The translations under genes were made by a program, and so were the position numbers. From Aselliscus stoliczkanus (lineage: Eukaryota; Chordata; Mammalia; Chiroptera; Hipposideridae), in the NCBI GenBank assembly GCA_033961575.1, contig CM066734.1:81366501-81430500 (forward strand): a stretch of 64,000 bases of DNA, written 5' to 3'. The notes beneath the pieces are model-generated. The model searched no databases. It saw only the letters and a list, made by a program, of their open reading frames with translations, and was not told the DNA's origin. Each line of letters opens with the position of its first letter. The stretch's first letter is position 1. Positions 39,301 to 44,345 of this stretch are shown here, piece after piece.

Positions 39301-41500
39301 TGTTATCCTCTGGAAGTACCTAAGGAACAAAGGATGAAATATATTTTAGAGGTAGCAAACTAAGGAACAAAGGCTTCTAACAAGTCTCCATTCATTACAG
39401 TCATTTGATGAAAACTATTCAAGCACTTTGGTCTCTGTCCAGCACTCAGCATTTTGAAACGGAAGTAAAGCCCTGAGAATGTTAGTTAACGACCATCTAC
39501 GGCTTAATTTGAAGCCACTCTTCTCCTAATTTCACACAATAAATTGAAAGATCCATCAAATTTGCACACATTTTTGAACACCTTTTAAGTTAAGAAACAC
39601 CTGTTAAGTACTCTCTATTCCTCTTTTACATAGAAAAATTTAAGGATTGGATAGTTCATTCATTAGAATATTAATTGAGCACCCACTACAGGGTCAAGTG
39701 CTATTTAGGCGCACTAGAAAACAAGTGGTGAACAAGACATGGTCTCTTAACACTAAATTAAAACTTAGAATATAAAAAAATTTAATTTTCAAAACAAATG
39801 CACACTCAAAAACTCCCAATTTCAACCCATTATTCAGTCAATTTCACTTTTAGTTTCTTCCATTCACTATGAGATTATGTCTCTCAAAGAAAAAGGCATA
39901 TAGTTCAGCAGTTTCTAAACCCCAGTCCTACTGACATGCACTGAATGACTCTTGCAAGGGCCCACTCTGCATTTCAGGATGCTTAGTAGGATTCCTGGCC
40001 TCCACCCACTAAGTGCCCTTAGCACCCCATCACCCACCCCCTCTCAAGACGACCTGAAATTTTTACAGATATCATCATATTCTCCTATGGGGCAAAATCA
40101 CTCTCAGTTAAGAACTACTCAAATACAGGAATGACTGAGGATAATCTCTCCTCTCTCCCCTGGTCTTTTAAATGGATTATGGATGCAAACTCCATTAGAA
40201 CTAAGACTCAAAACAGCTCTAAGGTTATGACAGGGACTTGAAAAATGAACTGTGGTCAAGAGAATGAGCAGAGAAGGCAGACTGAGATAAAATATTTGCA
40301 AAAAAACACACTGGATAAGGATTATTATCCAAAATATACAAAGAACTCTTAAAACTCAACAATAAGAAAACCCAATTAAAAAATAAATGGGTCAAAGACC
40401 TTAATAGACTCCTCACCTAAGAAGATATACAGATGGCAAATAAGCATAGGAAAAGATGTCTACATCATATGACATCAGGGAAATGCAAATTAAAACACAT
40501 GATACCACTACACAGCTGTTAGAATGTGATAATGAGTCAGTTCATAGACTGTAATACATGTATCACTCTGGTGGAGATGCTGATAATGGAGGTGGCTATG
40601 CAGGGGTGGGGGCTGAGGGTATATGGGAAATCTCTGCACCTTCTTCTCAATTTTTGCTGTAAATCTAAAACTCCTCTAAAAAAATCAAATCTGTTTTTTT
40701 TTTTAAATGAACTGTGGGCATTTGGTAAACTTCATTCCTTTTCTACACCCAATATTCCTTTATTATATATAATATAAACAATGTATGTGCTCTCAGGAAA
40801 AAGTACCCATTATACCACCCTTGCATAAATCTCTTTATGCGTACAGATATCACTTTATAACAATGGGAGTACACCGATGCTGAAGACTTTCTTTCAAAGG
40901 GAAATAAAGCAGAAGATAAAAGTTCATGATGGGGATGACATGGGCTGTGTATCATATCGTAACCATAAGTGATGTCTGACATATGCAAGAATGAATACCG
41001 AGGAAGTTCAGAAACATGTAAACAAAAAATGAGCTCTCTGCCCCGTCCCTCACAGTTTGCACCCCTTCAGAGTTGCCCTTCTGAAAACGTTATCAATAAC
41101 TGATGTTCCATACATAATCTGCTCCTCTAGAACTGCGTGTCTGAAGCAAAGGCACACTTTTAAGGTATTTCAATATGGACCGAAACTTATTTGGAAAACT
41201 AGGAATTGGAGTTAGGCTAAAAAGAAGACATCACAAGGTTCCCTGAAGAGAAGGATGCCACCACACGGCCGAAATGACAAGAAACCTTGAGAAAACAATA
41301 CAAGTAAATAAACTCCGGCTATCGGCACACAATCACTCCTGATCTCAAAAAAAATTGGCGCGGCTTTCAAAAGCCAAGAAGTCAGAGCACCGGCCTAAAG
41401 TTTCATGCTCCCACGGCCTGGGGCGCGAGCCCCGCGGGCGGCCGGACTCCCACCCGCCGGCAGGGGCCAGGCCCGCACTTACCAGCCCCGGCGCAGCCAT
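4029..41500 (-). CDS. CENPC: Centromere protein C (CENP-C), coding exons 1-15, C-terminus outside window
   Basis: CENP-C is the inner-kinetochore scaffold that links CENP-A nucleosomes to the CCAN and, through its N-terminus, to the Mis12 complex. Fifteen exons were assembled by hand: 41483-41500, 37269-37315, 36068-36138, 34844-34938, 32618-32720, 26599-26884, 26094-26309, 23043-23656, 16447-16638, 14880-15174, 11985-12131, 10704-10774, 8402-8461, 4918-5022 and 4029-4157. All have AG/GT borders and all phases agree, giving 2,449 nt (816 codons plus 1 nt). Landmarks by residue are K10 and Y13 (Mis12 binding), L268-F269-L270, F305 and W319 (CCAN contacts), R532 and W540-W541 (central CENP-A motif), and the CENP-C motif at about 746-768. 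The human protein is about 943 residues, so about 130 residues (the cupin dimerisation domain) should lie left of position 1. Identification is from recalled human sequence and is near certain; the exact borders are inferred from splice sites and homology. Confidence 0.97.
4158..4917. other. CENPC: CENPC intron 14, mostly unrecognised
   Basis: AT-rich intron sequence. The stretch near 4790-4860 resembles the end of a MIR element (CAGTGCCTGGCACATAATG). Nothing else recognised. Confidence 0.5.
4918..5022 (-). CDS. CENPC: CENPC coding exon 14 (CENP-C signature motif)
   Basis: It encodes VLPSNTPNVRRTKRIRLKPL then EYWRGERIDYQGRPSG, the most conserved part of the family, which binds the C-terminal tail of CENP-A or H3-CENP-A chimeras. 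One substitution from human is visible (Thr to Ile at 753). Acceptor TTTACAG and donor GTAAAA; it ends in phase 1. Confidence 0.98.
5023..5930. other. CENPC: CENPC intron 13, first part, nothing recognised
   Basis: AT-rich intronic sequence without convincing repeat or coding similarity by eye. Confidence 0.5.
5930..6305 (+). mobile_element. MaLR (MLT1-like) LTR
   Basis: It ends with the hallmark TAAGCCACTAAGTTTGTGGT AATTTAGTACACAACAGTA preceded by an AATAAA-like motif. Upstream wording (GGAAAAGGACCCTGAGCC, CAGCCTAAGCTGACACTTCT) is also typical of these solo LTRs. It is antisense to CENPC. Confidence 0.7.
6306..7526. other. CENPC: CENPC intron 13, middle part, nothing recognised
   Basis: No gene or clear repeat seen. 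A 102-codon plus-strand frame at 6674-6982 is hydrophobic and low in complexity; it has no recognisable homology and is treated as chance. Confidence 0.45.
7543..7991 (+). mobile_element. Long tRNA-derived SINE (T+ type)
   Basis: The head GGACCGGCCGAGTGGCGCAT carries A-box and B-box (GGTTCGGATCC) pol III promoter elements. A GC-rich body and a C-rich tail follow, with AATAAA, TCTT and poly(A). Perfect 16-bp target-site duplications AAGAATAAACTGGACA lie at 7527-7542 and 7992-8007. Antisense to CENPC. Confidence 0.95.
8037..8117. mobile_element. Mariner-type MITE copy 2
   Basis: An 81-bp near-palindrome with the same TIR as 1208-1289 (TTGGGTTGTCGGAAAAGTCA), flanked by TA at 8035-8036 and 8118-8119. 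It has inserted just after the SINE at 7543. The arms pair over about 24 bp, so a transcript would fold into a hairpin. Confidence 0.88.
8402..8461 (-). CDS. CENPC: CENPC coding exon 13
   Basis: This 60-nt exon encodes DDSRVARSKVTRESKIHHKL, matching human DDSKQSKVIPKNRIHHKL. Acceptor TTGCAG and donor GTAAAA; it ends in phase 1. Confidence 0.92.
8990..9310 (+). mobile_element. LINE-2 (L2) 3' fragment
   Basis: It shows the familiar L2 3' wording: TCAAATGTTCATTTCCTCAG TGAGGCC, AAGCTCCATGAGGGCAGACA TTTT, then ATATCCCTAGCTCCTAGAA and TCCATT-type ends. Confidence 0.75.
9600..9840 (+). repeat. MIR element
   Basis: It contains the MIR core signature (TATACCAGGTATTAAACTAA, CCATTTTATAGATAAGGAAG, then AATAAGTGATAGAGCTGGC TTCAATTCTAGGT). 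Diverged. Confidence 0.7.
10142..10260 (+). mobile_element. Short tRNA-derived SINE (head only)
   Basis: The tRNA-like head GGGCCGGCCGAGTGGCAGGG runs to GCCAGTGACACTGCCCTC, then straight into an A-rich tail without the long body or AATAAA. Target-site duplications ATTATAACACTCT (10129-10141) and ATTATAAAACTCT (10261-10273) flank it. Confidence 0.92.
10285..10610 (-). mobile_element. Old LINE-1 3' UTR fragment
   Basis: Reads like an antisense L1M 3' region (TTTATTATGGATCATTTCAA ACATATTCAAAATAGAGAA AATAGTATAATGAACC...). Recognised by eye only. Confidence 0.5.
10704..10774 (-). CDS. CENPC: CENPC coding exon 12
   Basis: It encodes RLQNCLMSGKNNSDVDDEEV then HQSS, matching human RLNNNYLMSGKNDVDDEEVH. 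Acceptor TTTTAG and donor GTAAGT; it ends in phase 1. Confidence 0.93.
11430..11960 (+). mobile_element. MaLR (MLT1-like) LTR
   Basis: It has wording typical of MLT1 LTRs: CTTGCTTTGTGAGGAACCAG CTGCCATATTG, then TTCTGATCCACAGAAACTAT GAACTAATAAATGTTTG and GGGGTAATTTGTTATACAGT. Confidence 0.75.
11985..12131 (-). CDS. CENPC: CENPC coding exon 11
   Basis: It encodes VTGSPKDEENIVTAQTVHLK through PEESDSDSGEPKTLVLEG, matching human NEDNIMTAQNVPLKPQTSGY and DSGEHKTSVLEE. Acceptor TTATAG and donor GTATGC; it ends in phase 2. Confidence 0.93.
12671..12772 (-). mobile_element. Short tRNA-derived SINE (head only), sense to CENPC
   Basis: Reverse-complement head ending CACTCGGCGGGCCC, with a T-run (tail) at the left. 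Target-site duplications TTTGTTTCTT lie at 12661-12670 and 12773-12782. It is the only SINE in the CENPC introns that has the same orientation as the gene. Confidence 0.92.
12915..13545 (+). mobile_element. LINE-1 ORF2 fragment
   Basis: Conceptual translation with stops resembles the N-terminal part of the L1 reverse transcriptase (REYYEQSYVNKLNNLDEKNK, then PKLTQEEVNNLKRPI). Truncated at both ends, with several stops. Confidence 0.8.
13894..14330 (+). mobile_element. Long tRNA-derived SINE (T+ type)
   Basis: Same family as 7543-7991, with head, GC-rich body, C-rich tail, AATAAA, TCTTT and poly(A). Perfect 16-bp duplications AAAAGCAAAAATTCAG lie at 13878-13893 and 14331-14346. Confidence 0.95.
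14640..14805 (+). repeat. MIR element
   Basis: MIR-type sequence: CATGTGCCATATATTACTCC, ATATGAGGAAACAAATTCAG and GTGAATACCAGGTCTGTCAG. Confidence 0.6.
14880..15174 (-). CDS. CENPC: CENPC coding exon 10
   Basis: It encodes SLAYNNISSITDELSVYHIS through NQSSKNTEKKTVPF to DKKKSLDHSG. It is alignable to human KKTNQSSKNIRKKTIPL and AKKKNLDCSR, though diverged. Acceptor TTTCAG and donor GTAATG; it ends in phase 2. Confidence 0.92.
15262..15302 (+). repeat. (TG)n microsatellite
   Basis: About twenty uninterrupted TG units, followed by a short ATAC-rich tail, in CENPC intron 9. Confidence 0.98.
15530..16320 (+). mobile_element. LINE-2 (L2) 3' portion
   Basis: A long L2 match: GAGTCATCCTAGACTCCTCC, AAGTCTGCCAAGTTAC, CACAGCCTGCCTCTGAC, then CCATTAGAATTTAAGTCCGC AGAGAGCAAAAATTTT and a final GCCTCAATAAATATATTT. 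Antisense to CENPC. Confidence 0.75.
16447..16638 (-). CDS. CENPC: CENPC coding exon 9 (central CENP-A nucleosome motif)
   Basis: It encodes GNKKSSTNVLHTNN through LVPEEVTSTV and RSRRISRRPSNWWVVKSEQ. R532 and W540-W541 correspond to human R522 and W530-W531, which contact the H2A/H2B acidic patch and the CENP-A tail. Human has Asp where this exon has Asn539, just before the Trp pair. Donor GTAAGT; it ends in phase 1. Confidence 0.96.
16639..17650. other. CENPC: CENPC intron 8, first part, nothing recognised
   Basis: AT-rich sequence with no convincing repeat or gene by eye. Confidence 0.45.
17650..17757 (+). repeat. MER5-like hAT transposon fragment
   Basis: GTCCCACCTCACACCTACTG AGTCAGTTTATCAATCAGTA followed by GCACATGCAAGTTTGAAAAC ACTG matches the 3' half of MER5-type elements. 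Confidence 0.6.
17882..18039. mobile_element. Tigger/pogo-like MITE
   Basis: A 158-bp element with 22-bp terminal inverted repeats, CAGTAATACGTTGGTTTGCG at the left and the reverse complement of CAGTAAAACCTTGGATTGCA at the right (about four mismatches). It is flanked by TA at 17880-17881 and 18040-18041. No coding capacity. Confidence 0.75.
18652..19136 (+). mobile_element. Composite tRNA-SINE with repeated tRNA-like heads
   Basis: The first head CGCCGGCCGAGTGGCTCAGT is followed by a second partial tRNA-like unit (GGATGACTCAACTGG) and a third (GGAGGGCTCAGTGGATAGGG to GGTTCGACTCCC). A C-rich tail and poly(A) follow. Near-perfect 17-bp duplications AAAAAATGCTATCcCCA lie at 18635-18651 and 19137-19153. 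Confidence 0.93.
19154..20290. other. CENPC: CENPC intron 8, nothing recognised
   Basis: No convincing gene or repeat by eye. Confidence 0.4.
20300..20650 (-). mobile_element. LINE-1 3' end fragment
   Basis: Begins with a T-run and GTTTATTGGGGTGACACTGA TTAGTAAAGTTACATAGG, the reverse of the L1MA-type terminus, and ends TCTGACTTATTTCATTTAGC ATAATAATCTCAAG. Sense to CENPC. Confidence 0.88.
20655..20740 (+). mobile_element. LINE-1 ORF2 C-terminal scrap
   Basis: CAGAGAAATGCAAATAAAAA TCACAATGAGATATCACC is a standard ORF2 3' sequence. It abuts the minus-strand L1 piece head to head, as in the inversions produced by twin priming. Confidence 0.75.
20828..21300 (+). mobile_element. MaLR/ERVL-type LTR
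   Basis: GGCAGAATAATGGTCACCTT, AATATTGGATTATCCATC, CCTTAAAAGCAGTGGTTAGA, then CACCTTGATTTTAGCCTTGT, TAAGCCACTAAGTGTATAG and a final AATTAATAC. The full length is recognisable. Confidence 0.8.
21301..23042. other. CENPC: CENPC intron 8, last part, nothing recognised
   Basis: Long AT-rich stretch. No gene, RNA or repeat family recognised with confidence. Confidence 0.4.
23043..23656 (-). CDS. CENPC: CENPC coding exon 8 (largest exon)
   Basis: This 614-nt exon begins SPVVRHIATAPPHSSP. It contains EDEFIIDESD (F305) and FASRSWISIPRK (W319), equivalents of human F303 and W317, which bind CENP-HIKM and CENP-LN. It then runs as a charged disordered region to KKQMPPMG. Acceptor TTTTTTTAG and donor GTAAGTG; it ends in phase 1. 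Confidence 0.97.
24105..25020 (+). mobile_element. ERV-type LTR
   Basis: Shares a series of phrases with 59400-60290 in the same order: CCCAACACCAACAAACAATT, GCTCACAAAACTCATGGGAA, CAGCCACATGGAAGAGATGA, and CCAAGAGTTCTGGGGGTTGT followed by GAGCCAGGAATTG. Probably an old endogenous-retrovirus LTR; the exact family is not assigned. No coding region is seen. Confidence 0.6.
25318..25480 (+). mobile_element. MaLR LTR 5' fragment
   Basis: CCTCCAAAATTCATAAATTA, CTAACCCCCAATGTGATAG, GGTGGGGCCTTTAGCAGGTA and GGAATTAGTACCCTCAC match the start of MLT1/MST LTRs. Confidence 0.7.
26094..26309 (-). CDS. CENPC: CENPC coding exon 7 (CCAN-contact LFL)
   Basis: It encodes GLNFEDKDILEQVEIENKVS through KKSFSTLFLETLKRKSES. 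The L-F-L triplet (residues 268-270) corresponds to human 265-267, reported to contact other CCAN subunits. Acceptor TTTTAG and donor GTGAGT; it ends in phase 2. Confidence 0.95.
26599..26884 (-). CDS. CENPC: CENPC coding exon 6
   Basis: It encodes DEAREVHQKILATDVGSKNT through ADEEFYLSVGSPS to STKSKK, very close to human EVHQKILATDVSSKNTPDSKK. Low-complexity charged sequence, presumably disordered linker. Acceptor TTCTAG and donor GTAACT; it ends in phase 2. Confidence 0.95.
27295..27455. repeat. AT-rich imperfect tandem repeat
   Basis: Degenerate units around ATATACAGTATACAGA and ATACATATATGT, in CENPC intron 5. It produces spurious Tyr/Cys-rich frames. Confidence 0.8.
27560..28860 (+). mobile_element. 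Probable old LINE-1 5' region and ORF1-like sequence
   Basis: Sequence such as AATTATTTAACAAGAATTTT AAAGCAGCCATCATAAAAAT resembles the ORF1 area of old L1/HAL1 elements, and a clear ORF2 fragment follows directly. The first 900 bp is unassigned GC-richer sequence that could be the 5' UTR. Confidence 0.4.
28862..29555 (+). mobile_element. LINE-1 ORF2 fragment
   Basis: The frame 28869-29177 and the sequence after it match the reverse transcriptase palm upstream area (KPYKHSTKKENHLLAPLINL) with many stops. Confidence 0.75.
29556..30225 (-). mobile_element. Old LINE-1 fragment, reverse strand
   Basis: TTTATCCATTCATCTATTGA TAGACACTTG and GAATTGCTGGGTCACATAGT AATTCTA are standard antisense L1M ORF2/3' UTR sequence. 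Confidence 0.8.
30456..30617 (+). mobile_element. tRNA-derived SINE (CTCAGTTGGTTAAGAGC family)
   Basis: Head GGGCTGGCTGAGTGGCTCAG, then CAACAGGTGGCAGGATGGC and a TAAA-rich tail. It shares outer duplications AAAAGTAAATGCCT (30442-30455 and 30727-30740) with the second SINE directly behind it. Confidence 0.88.
30618..30726 (+). mobile_element. Short tRNA-derived SINE in the tail of the previous one
   Basis: Head GGGCCGGCCGAGTGGTGTGG through GCCAGTTAACACTGCCCTC and poly(A). It has no separate genomic target duplication beyond the A/T-rich tail of the upstream SINE. Confidence 0.9.
31666..31832 (+). mobile_element. tRNA-derived SINE (CTCAGTTGGTTAAGAGC family)
   Basis: Head GGGCCGGCAGAGCAGCTCAG, body with CAACAGGTGGCAGGATGGC, tail of AAATAAA units. 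Duplications TAAAAAGTAGCAGCA lie at 31651-31665 and 31833-31847. Confidence 0.93.
31900..32012 (+). mobile_element. LINE-1 3' terminal fragment
   Basis: TATACCTGAAACTAATTTAA TGTTATATGTCAATTACATC followed by an A-rich tail is an L1 3' end. A short TATA/CACA repeat precedes it. Confidence 0.65.
32040..32285 (+). mobile_element. MaLR (MLT1-like) LTR 3' part
   Basis: CTCATGATTACAACCCTGGC CAACATCTTGACTACCACCT CATGACAGA and CTGACCCACAGAAAATGTGT GAGATAAAAAATATTTATTG fit an MLT1/MST LTR end. Confidence 0.6.
32618..32720 (-). CDS. CENPC: CENPC coding exon 5
   Basis: It encodes THCQKSHPESVPVSSRKGAS and on to EPSEAVNKS, matching human CQKSHPKSVPVSSKKKEAS. The first AG acceptor gives two residues (TH) that I do not recall in human. 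A CAG nine bases inside the exon is a possible alternative acceptor. Donor GTTGGT; it ends in phase 1. Confidence 0.92.
32874..33325 (+). mobile_element. Long tRNA-derived SINE (T+ type)
   Basis: Same long family as 7543-7991. Perfect duplications AGAAAGCAGTTTGG lie at 32860-32873 and 33326-33339. Antisense to CENPC, in intron 4. Confidence 0.95.
33620..34165 (+). mobile_element. ERV-type LTR
   Basis: GACTGTTGTATAAACAATCT, GGAGAAGGTGCCTATGTCAC, then a promoter-to-poly(A) layout with CTATAATAAATCTCGGTCAC AAGTACAACTGC and GATGGTCGTTG near the end. This is typical of a solo retroviral LTR. No coding sequence is seen. Confidence 0.55.
34485..34603 (+). mobile_element. Short tRNA-derived SINE (head only)
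   Basis: GGGGCCGGCCGAGTGGTGTG through GCCAGTGACACTGCCC and a pure A tail of about 23 bases. Clear target duplications were not found. Confidence 0.9.
34844..34938 (-). CDS. CENPC: CENPC coding exon 4
   Basis: It encodes SLADDFSTDSTKSVLCSTPK and on to RSPSRE, close to human SLANDFSTNSTKS. The acceptor has a T-rich tract, the donor is GTAAGG, and it ends in phase 0. Confidence 0.94.
35021..35438 (+). mobile_element. Long tRNA-derived SINE with poly(G) end
   Basis: Diverged head GGCCTGCCGAGTGGTGCATT, long body and AATAAAAATCTT, but then ten G instead of A. Duplications GAAGcCCTATATG (35008-35020) and GAAGtCCTATATG (35439-35451) show that the element is complete. Confidence 0.9.
35452..36067. 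other. CENPC: CENPC intron 3, nothing recognised
   Basis: No clear repeat or gene. Confidence 0.4.
36068..36138 (-). CDS. CENPC: CENPC coding exon 3
   Basis: It completes a Gly codon and encodes VPDINMGQGQNVLVILQDCF then EEK, corresponding to human DINTEQGQNVLEILQDCFEEK. Acceptor TTATTAG and donor GTAAGC; it ends in phase 1. Confidence 0.93.
36585..37000 (-). mobile_element. Old LINE-1 3' UTR-like fragment
   Basis: AATTATATTGAGATAATTAC AAATTCACATGCAG and ATACTGAACAGTTCCATCAC CAC resemble antisense L1M 3' UTR. Diverged. Confidence 0.5.
37269..37315 (-). CDS. CENPC: CENPC coding exon 2 (Mis12-binding peptide)
   Basis: It reads DHLKSGYRRRFCRCP. This is the N-terminal basic peptide that in human CENP-C docks on the Mis12 complex through K10 and Y13, both conserved here. 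Acceptor TTTCAG and donor GTAATT; it ends in phase 2. Intron 1 upstream is 4.2 kb. Confidence 0.93.
37316..39640. other. CENPC: CENPC intron 1, proximal part
   Basis: No gene seen. An L2-like end lies near 39115-39235 (GAGAGCAGAGACTTTGTC). An ancient MIR/L3-like patch begins near 39640. The rest is unrecognised. Confidence 0.4.
39908..40120 (+). repeat. hAT-type DNA transposon (MER/Charlie-like)
   Basis: Ends CAGCAGTTTCTAAAC and GTTAAGAACTACT are inverted relatives. The interior has CATTTCAGGATGCTTAGTAG and CTGGCCTCCACCCACTAAGT, a known mammalian hAT MITE wording. Confidence 0.65.
40285..40690 (+). mobile_element. Old LINE-1 3' end
   Basis: CACTGGATAAGGATTATTAT CCAAAATATACAAAGAACTC, GAAGATATACAGATGGCAAA, then a 3' UTR with TTGCTGTAAATCTAAAACTC CTCTAAAAAAAT. 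Confidence 0.85.
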
Positions 41501-41890
41501 GTTCCGGCCCGGCTCGCCCGCGCAGGCAGTTTCTGTGGCAGCCCACACTGGCCGCGGCTCGAGGAAACCCGGCAATGACAGTCACGGCAGGGACAGCTAC
41601 CAGGCGAACCAGGGGCGCCAGCGAAGTCGCAAGCAGCGGAGGCAAAGAAACGGGGAACCTGCCAGAGCCCACTCGCGACGCTCCTCCCTGATTGGCTTGG
41701 ACTTCAGCGAACCAGAACCCGGCGGCCTCCACGGTTTGAAACAGTCTGCACATGCGCAAAACAGGCCGCGCCACCCAATCGGAAGAAAGCCGTTACAAGC
41801 CTGCGTCCTCCTTGACCCCGCCCACAGTTCCGCCCCTCGCAGCCCCGCCCACTGTCTTCCCGCTGCCGGGCTCCCTCCTCTGGGAGCTTT
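41350..41890. promoter_or_regulatory. CENPC: CpG island and promoter of CENPC
   Basis: This is the only strongly GC-rich, CpG-dense stretch in the window, and it spans the CENPC start codon. Upstream of the ATG (higher coordinates, minus-strand gene) it has inverted CCAAT boxes at 41691-41695 and 41775-41779, an NRF1-like CATGCGCA at 41750-41757, GC boxes CCCCGCCC at 41816 and 41843, and a CHR-like TTTGAA at 41735-41740. An E2F-like TTGGCGC lies at 41355-41361 in intron 1. No TATA box is evident. The motifs are seen; their use is inferred. NF-Y plus CHR motifs would suit a cell-cycle gene. Confidence 0.85.
41483..41500 (-). CDS. CENPC: CENPC coding exon 1 (start codon)
   Basis: It encodes MAAPGL, matching human MAASGL. 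The ATG is at 41500-41498 inside the CpG island. The donor GTAAGTG follows at 41482. It ends in phase 0. The 5' UTR lies above 41500, and the transcription start is not visible. Confidence 0.93.
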
Positions 41891-41999
41891 TTCCTCTCTT
41901 CCCCTTAGAGCGTCATTCTAAACTCCTCCCCACGCCGAGTCTGGGCATAAAGCTGGGCTTTTACTTGGCAAGCACGGTCTCAGGAACCATTTTTTCGCT

Positions 42000-42480
42000 T
42001 TGAGCGCAGTGCAAAAACTTTTCAATGATTCTATGATAGAGTAAAAAGTAATATTTTTTCATGTTTTATTGAATGTGTGGGTAATATTTTCGTGGTGCGT
42101 TGCCAACAAAATGACTTTGGTAAATATATATCATTTAAGCATGATGTCCTGAAAGAAGTATTGTTGTAGAAAGGAGTCTTGAAACCTGCTTAGCTGACCA
42201 GCTATGTGAAGGAGGACAAATTGTGTCACCGTTCTGGGTGTTTCCTTAATTATATAAGGGAAAAGCTAAATTAGATGCTTTGAACACTTCTTCCTACCTG
42301 GCCCTTTTTTTATTCTACCAAACTGTGTCCTATTTTTGTGATATAATAATAAAAATTTGCAAGGGAATTTAATTAAAAAACCCATTAATTATTGAATCAT
42401 TAATTAAGAGTTGAGCTAAGGCTTTTTTTTTTTTGTAGGGAAGAGGGATTACAAAGTAACTCTGAAATCAGACAAACCTG
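42000..42480. other. Intergenic, nothing recognised
   Basis: AT-rich sequence directly upstream of the CENPC CpG island; no motif or repeat stands out. Confidence 0.4.
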
Positions 42481-42660
42481 AGTTCCACTATACTCCACTA
42501 ATTCTGCCATAATGAGCAAGTTAATTAAACTGTTTCTCAATTCCTTTGCCTGTAAATGGAAATATTAAAATTGTTCAGATTTGGATTAATTCCTTTTAAG
42601 ATCTAGGTGCAATGCCTGGAACATAGTAAGAATTCACTAAATAATGCAATTGGTGTTATC
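42480..42660 (+). repeat. MIR element
   Basis: ATCAGACAAACCTGAGTTCC, TTTCTCAATTCCTTTGCCTG TAAATGG and AATGCCTGGAACATAGTAAG are MIR phrases. Confidence 0.75.
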
Positions 42661-42739
42661 ATGGTGATTTTCTTTTTAACTTGGTCTAGCAGACATTTTG
42701 CCAATCAGACTTCATTATATAATGTGGTTTTGTCACATT

Positions 42740-43000
42740 TGGAAGAGAGAATAAAAACTACCATTTAGTGAGTGTGTACTATTTGCCAAGTTCTATTCTA
42801 AATGCCCTACATGCAGTAACGTATTTAATTCTTAGAAGATTCCTCTGAGAGATGATGACTAATATTTCTATTTTATACACAACAGAACTGGGACAGGGTT
42901 TAAGTAACTTGACCAAGATCATTCTACCTTTAAATGACAGAACTGGAGTTGAAGACTGGTATTCTGACTCCAGAACTGAGCATCTGATCACTACACTTTT
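42740..43000 (+). repeat. MIR element
   Basis: TGTGTACTATTTGCCAAGTT CTATTCTAAATGCCCTACAT, TTAAGTAACTTGACCAAGAT and GAGTTGAAGACTGGTATTCT GACTCCAGA. A long match to the MIR consensus. Confidence 0.85.
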
Positions 43001-43453
43001 TACCTCTTAGTGGGAAATTTTAGCAAGCTCAATCATAAATGTAAAGCTCCACATGTACAATTATATACCTCTGTTTCCACTGGAAACAGTAATTCTCAGA
43101 GATATTTTGAGAAACTTGAAATGCAATGACATGCTGGTATAAAATGCAGGGCACAAAGGATGTTGGGGATGAACTGCTCTGTTCTCTAGAGAAAATGGAG
43201 CAACACCCTTATGAAAACAGGAAGTTATGGAGACTCCATAGTTCCCAGATCATCTTTTCAGTTCCCTCTGCATCTGTCCTACTATTTAATAGCCCCACCA
43301 TGGTTTTAGCATCCCCAAATAGGGCAGCTAGATGATGGAGCAATGTTTTTAAAATCCAGATTTATCATTATAGACTGCCTTCCCCTCAAAATACAACTGC
43401 TATAACAACTGATTAAATCTTTAAATTTTCCATCACAACTATTTACCTAAGTA

Positions 43454-43455
<2 letters not shown>

Positions 43456-43491
<36 letters not shown>
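43456..43491 (+). repeat. (GT)n microsatellite
   Basis: About eighteen uninterrupted GT units. Confidence 0.98.
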
Positions 43492-43495
<4 letters not shown>

Positions 43496-43646
43496 ATGGT
43501 CTATGGAAGTATGTGTATTAGATATGTATATGGGAAATAATGTATCCAGAAATTTAACTTGAAAGAGAAGTAGAAACTTGTAGTTACTTATGATTTTGTG
43601 TAGTTTAAAATTTGTAACTGTTAAACAAAGTCCTTTAAAGAATATT

Positions 43647-43649
<3 letters not shown>

Positions 43650-43689
<40 letters not shown>

Positions 43690-43827
43690 TTTTTTAGCTG
43701 AGCCATCCTGCCACCTGTTGGCAGCTCAACAGCAACTCAGCTTGGGCTGGCATCGAGCCATCGTTGCTCAGAGCTCAGCTCGCACTCTTGAGCGAGCTCT
43801 TAACCAACTGAGCCACTGGGCCGGCCC
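43650..43827 (-). mobile_element. tRNA-derived SINE with TTTA-repeat tail
   Basis: Reverse-complement head ends CACTGGGCCGGCCC, and the tail is a long (TTTA)n run at the left. Duplications TAAAGAATATTTTA lie at 43636-43649 and 43828-43841. Same family as 31666-31832. Confidence 0.94.
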
Positions 43828-43849
43828 TAAAGAATATTTTAGAACTTAA

Positions 43850-44141
43850 AAATGACACTCCAAAAATCAATTTGCTCTAGAAATTATAACATAGTTGCAA
43901 TTATAACTTAAAATTTGCTAAAGTGAAATAAATTTATTTGCAAAATTTTGAGTTGTATTTTTAATATAAAATTTCAGTTATTCTCTTTTTACTCTTCTCT
44001 GAGAAATAGTGGTCCATCTGCTAAGTACGTTCACTTTAAATAGACTTTTCTGACAAAATTATCCTCAGATAGAAAGGTTCCGTTAGACTGTAAATGCGAA
44101 GTTAATAGTGTGCTTGCACTATACCGATAAGTGGCAGCAGT

Positions 44142-44237
<96 letters not shown>

Positions 44238-44345
44238 ACACACACAGTTTTACTTTGCAATGGGTGCTTAAGATCTGCACTGAGTCCTTAATTTTAATGC
44301 TATATAAATTGACCTTCACATTTCCCTAGTTACCTCTGATTTCCA
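43850..44345 (+). repeat. Local duplication copy A (diverged)
   Basis: It aligns collinearly with 47345-47765. Shared blocks include AATCAATTTGCTCTAGAAAT, ATTTGCTAAAGTGAAATAAA, CTTTTCTGACAAAATTATCC and GACTGTAAA. This copy has gained a long compound TC/CA microsatellite, and a SINE (43650-43827) sits at its left edge. Weaker similarity continues left of the SINE to about 43580. It could be a tandem genomic duplication or two copies of an old repeat family I do not recognise. Confidence 0.6.
44144..44246 (+). repeat. Compound (TC)n(CA)n microsatellite
   Basis: About 27 TC units followed by about 25 CA units with one GA break. It lies inside duplication copy A, directly after the decayed CTCF-like motif. 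Confidence 0.98.

Noticed and set aside
41355..41921. 188-codon plus-strand open frame and its 123-codon minus-strand shadow across the CpG island
   Set aside because: Both arise from high GC and few stops in the CENPC promoter, are Arg/Pro/Ser-rich with no recognisable domain, and overlap the true start exon on the other strand.
44108..44329. Open frames rich in Ser-Leu and Thr-His, or Val-Cys and Arg-Glu
   Set aside because: Translation of the TC/CA microsatellite.
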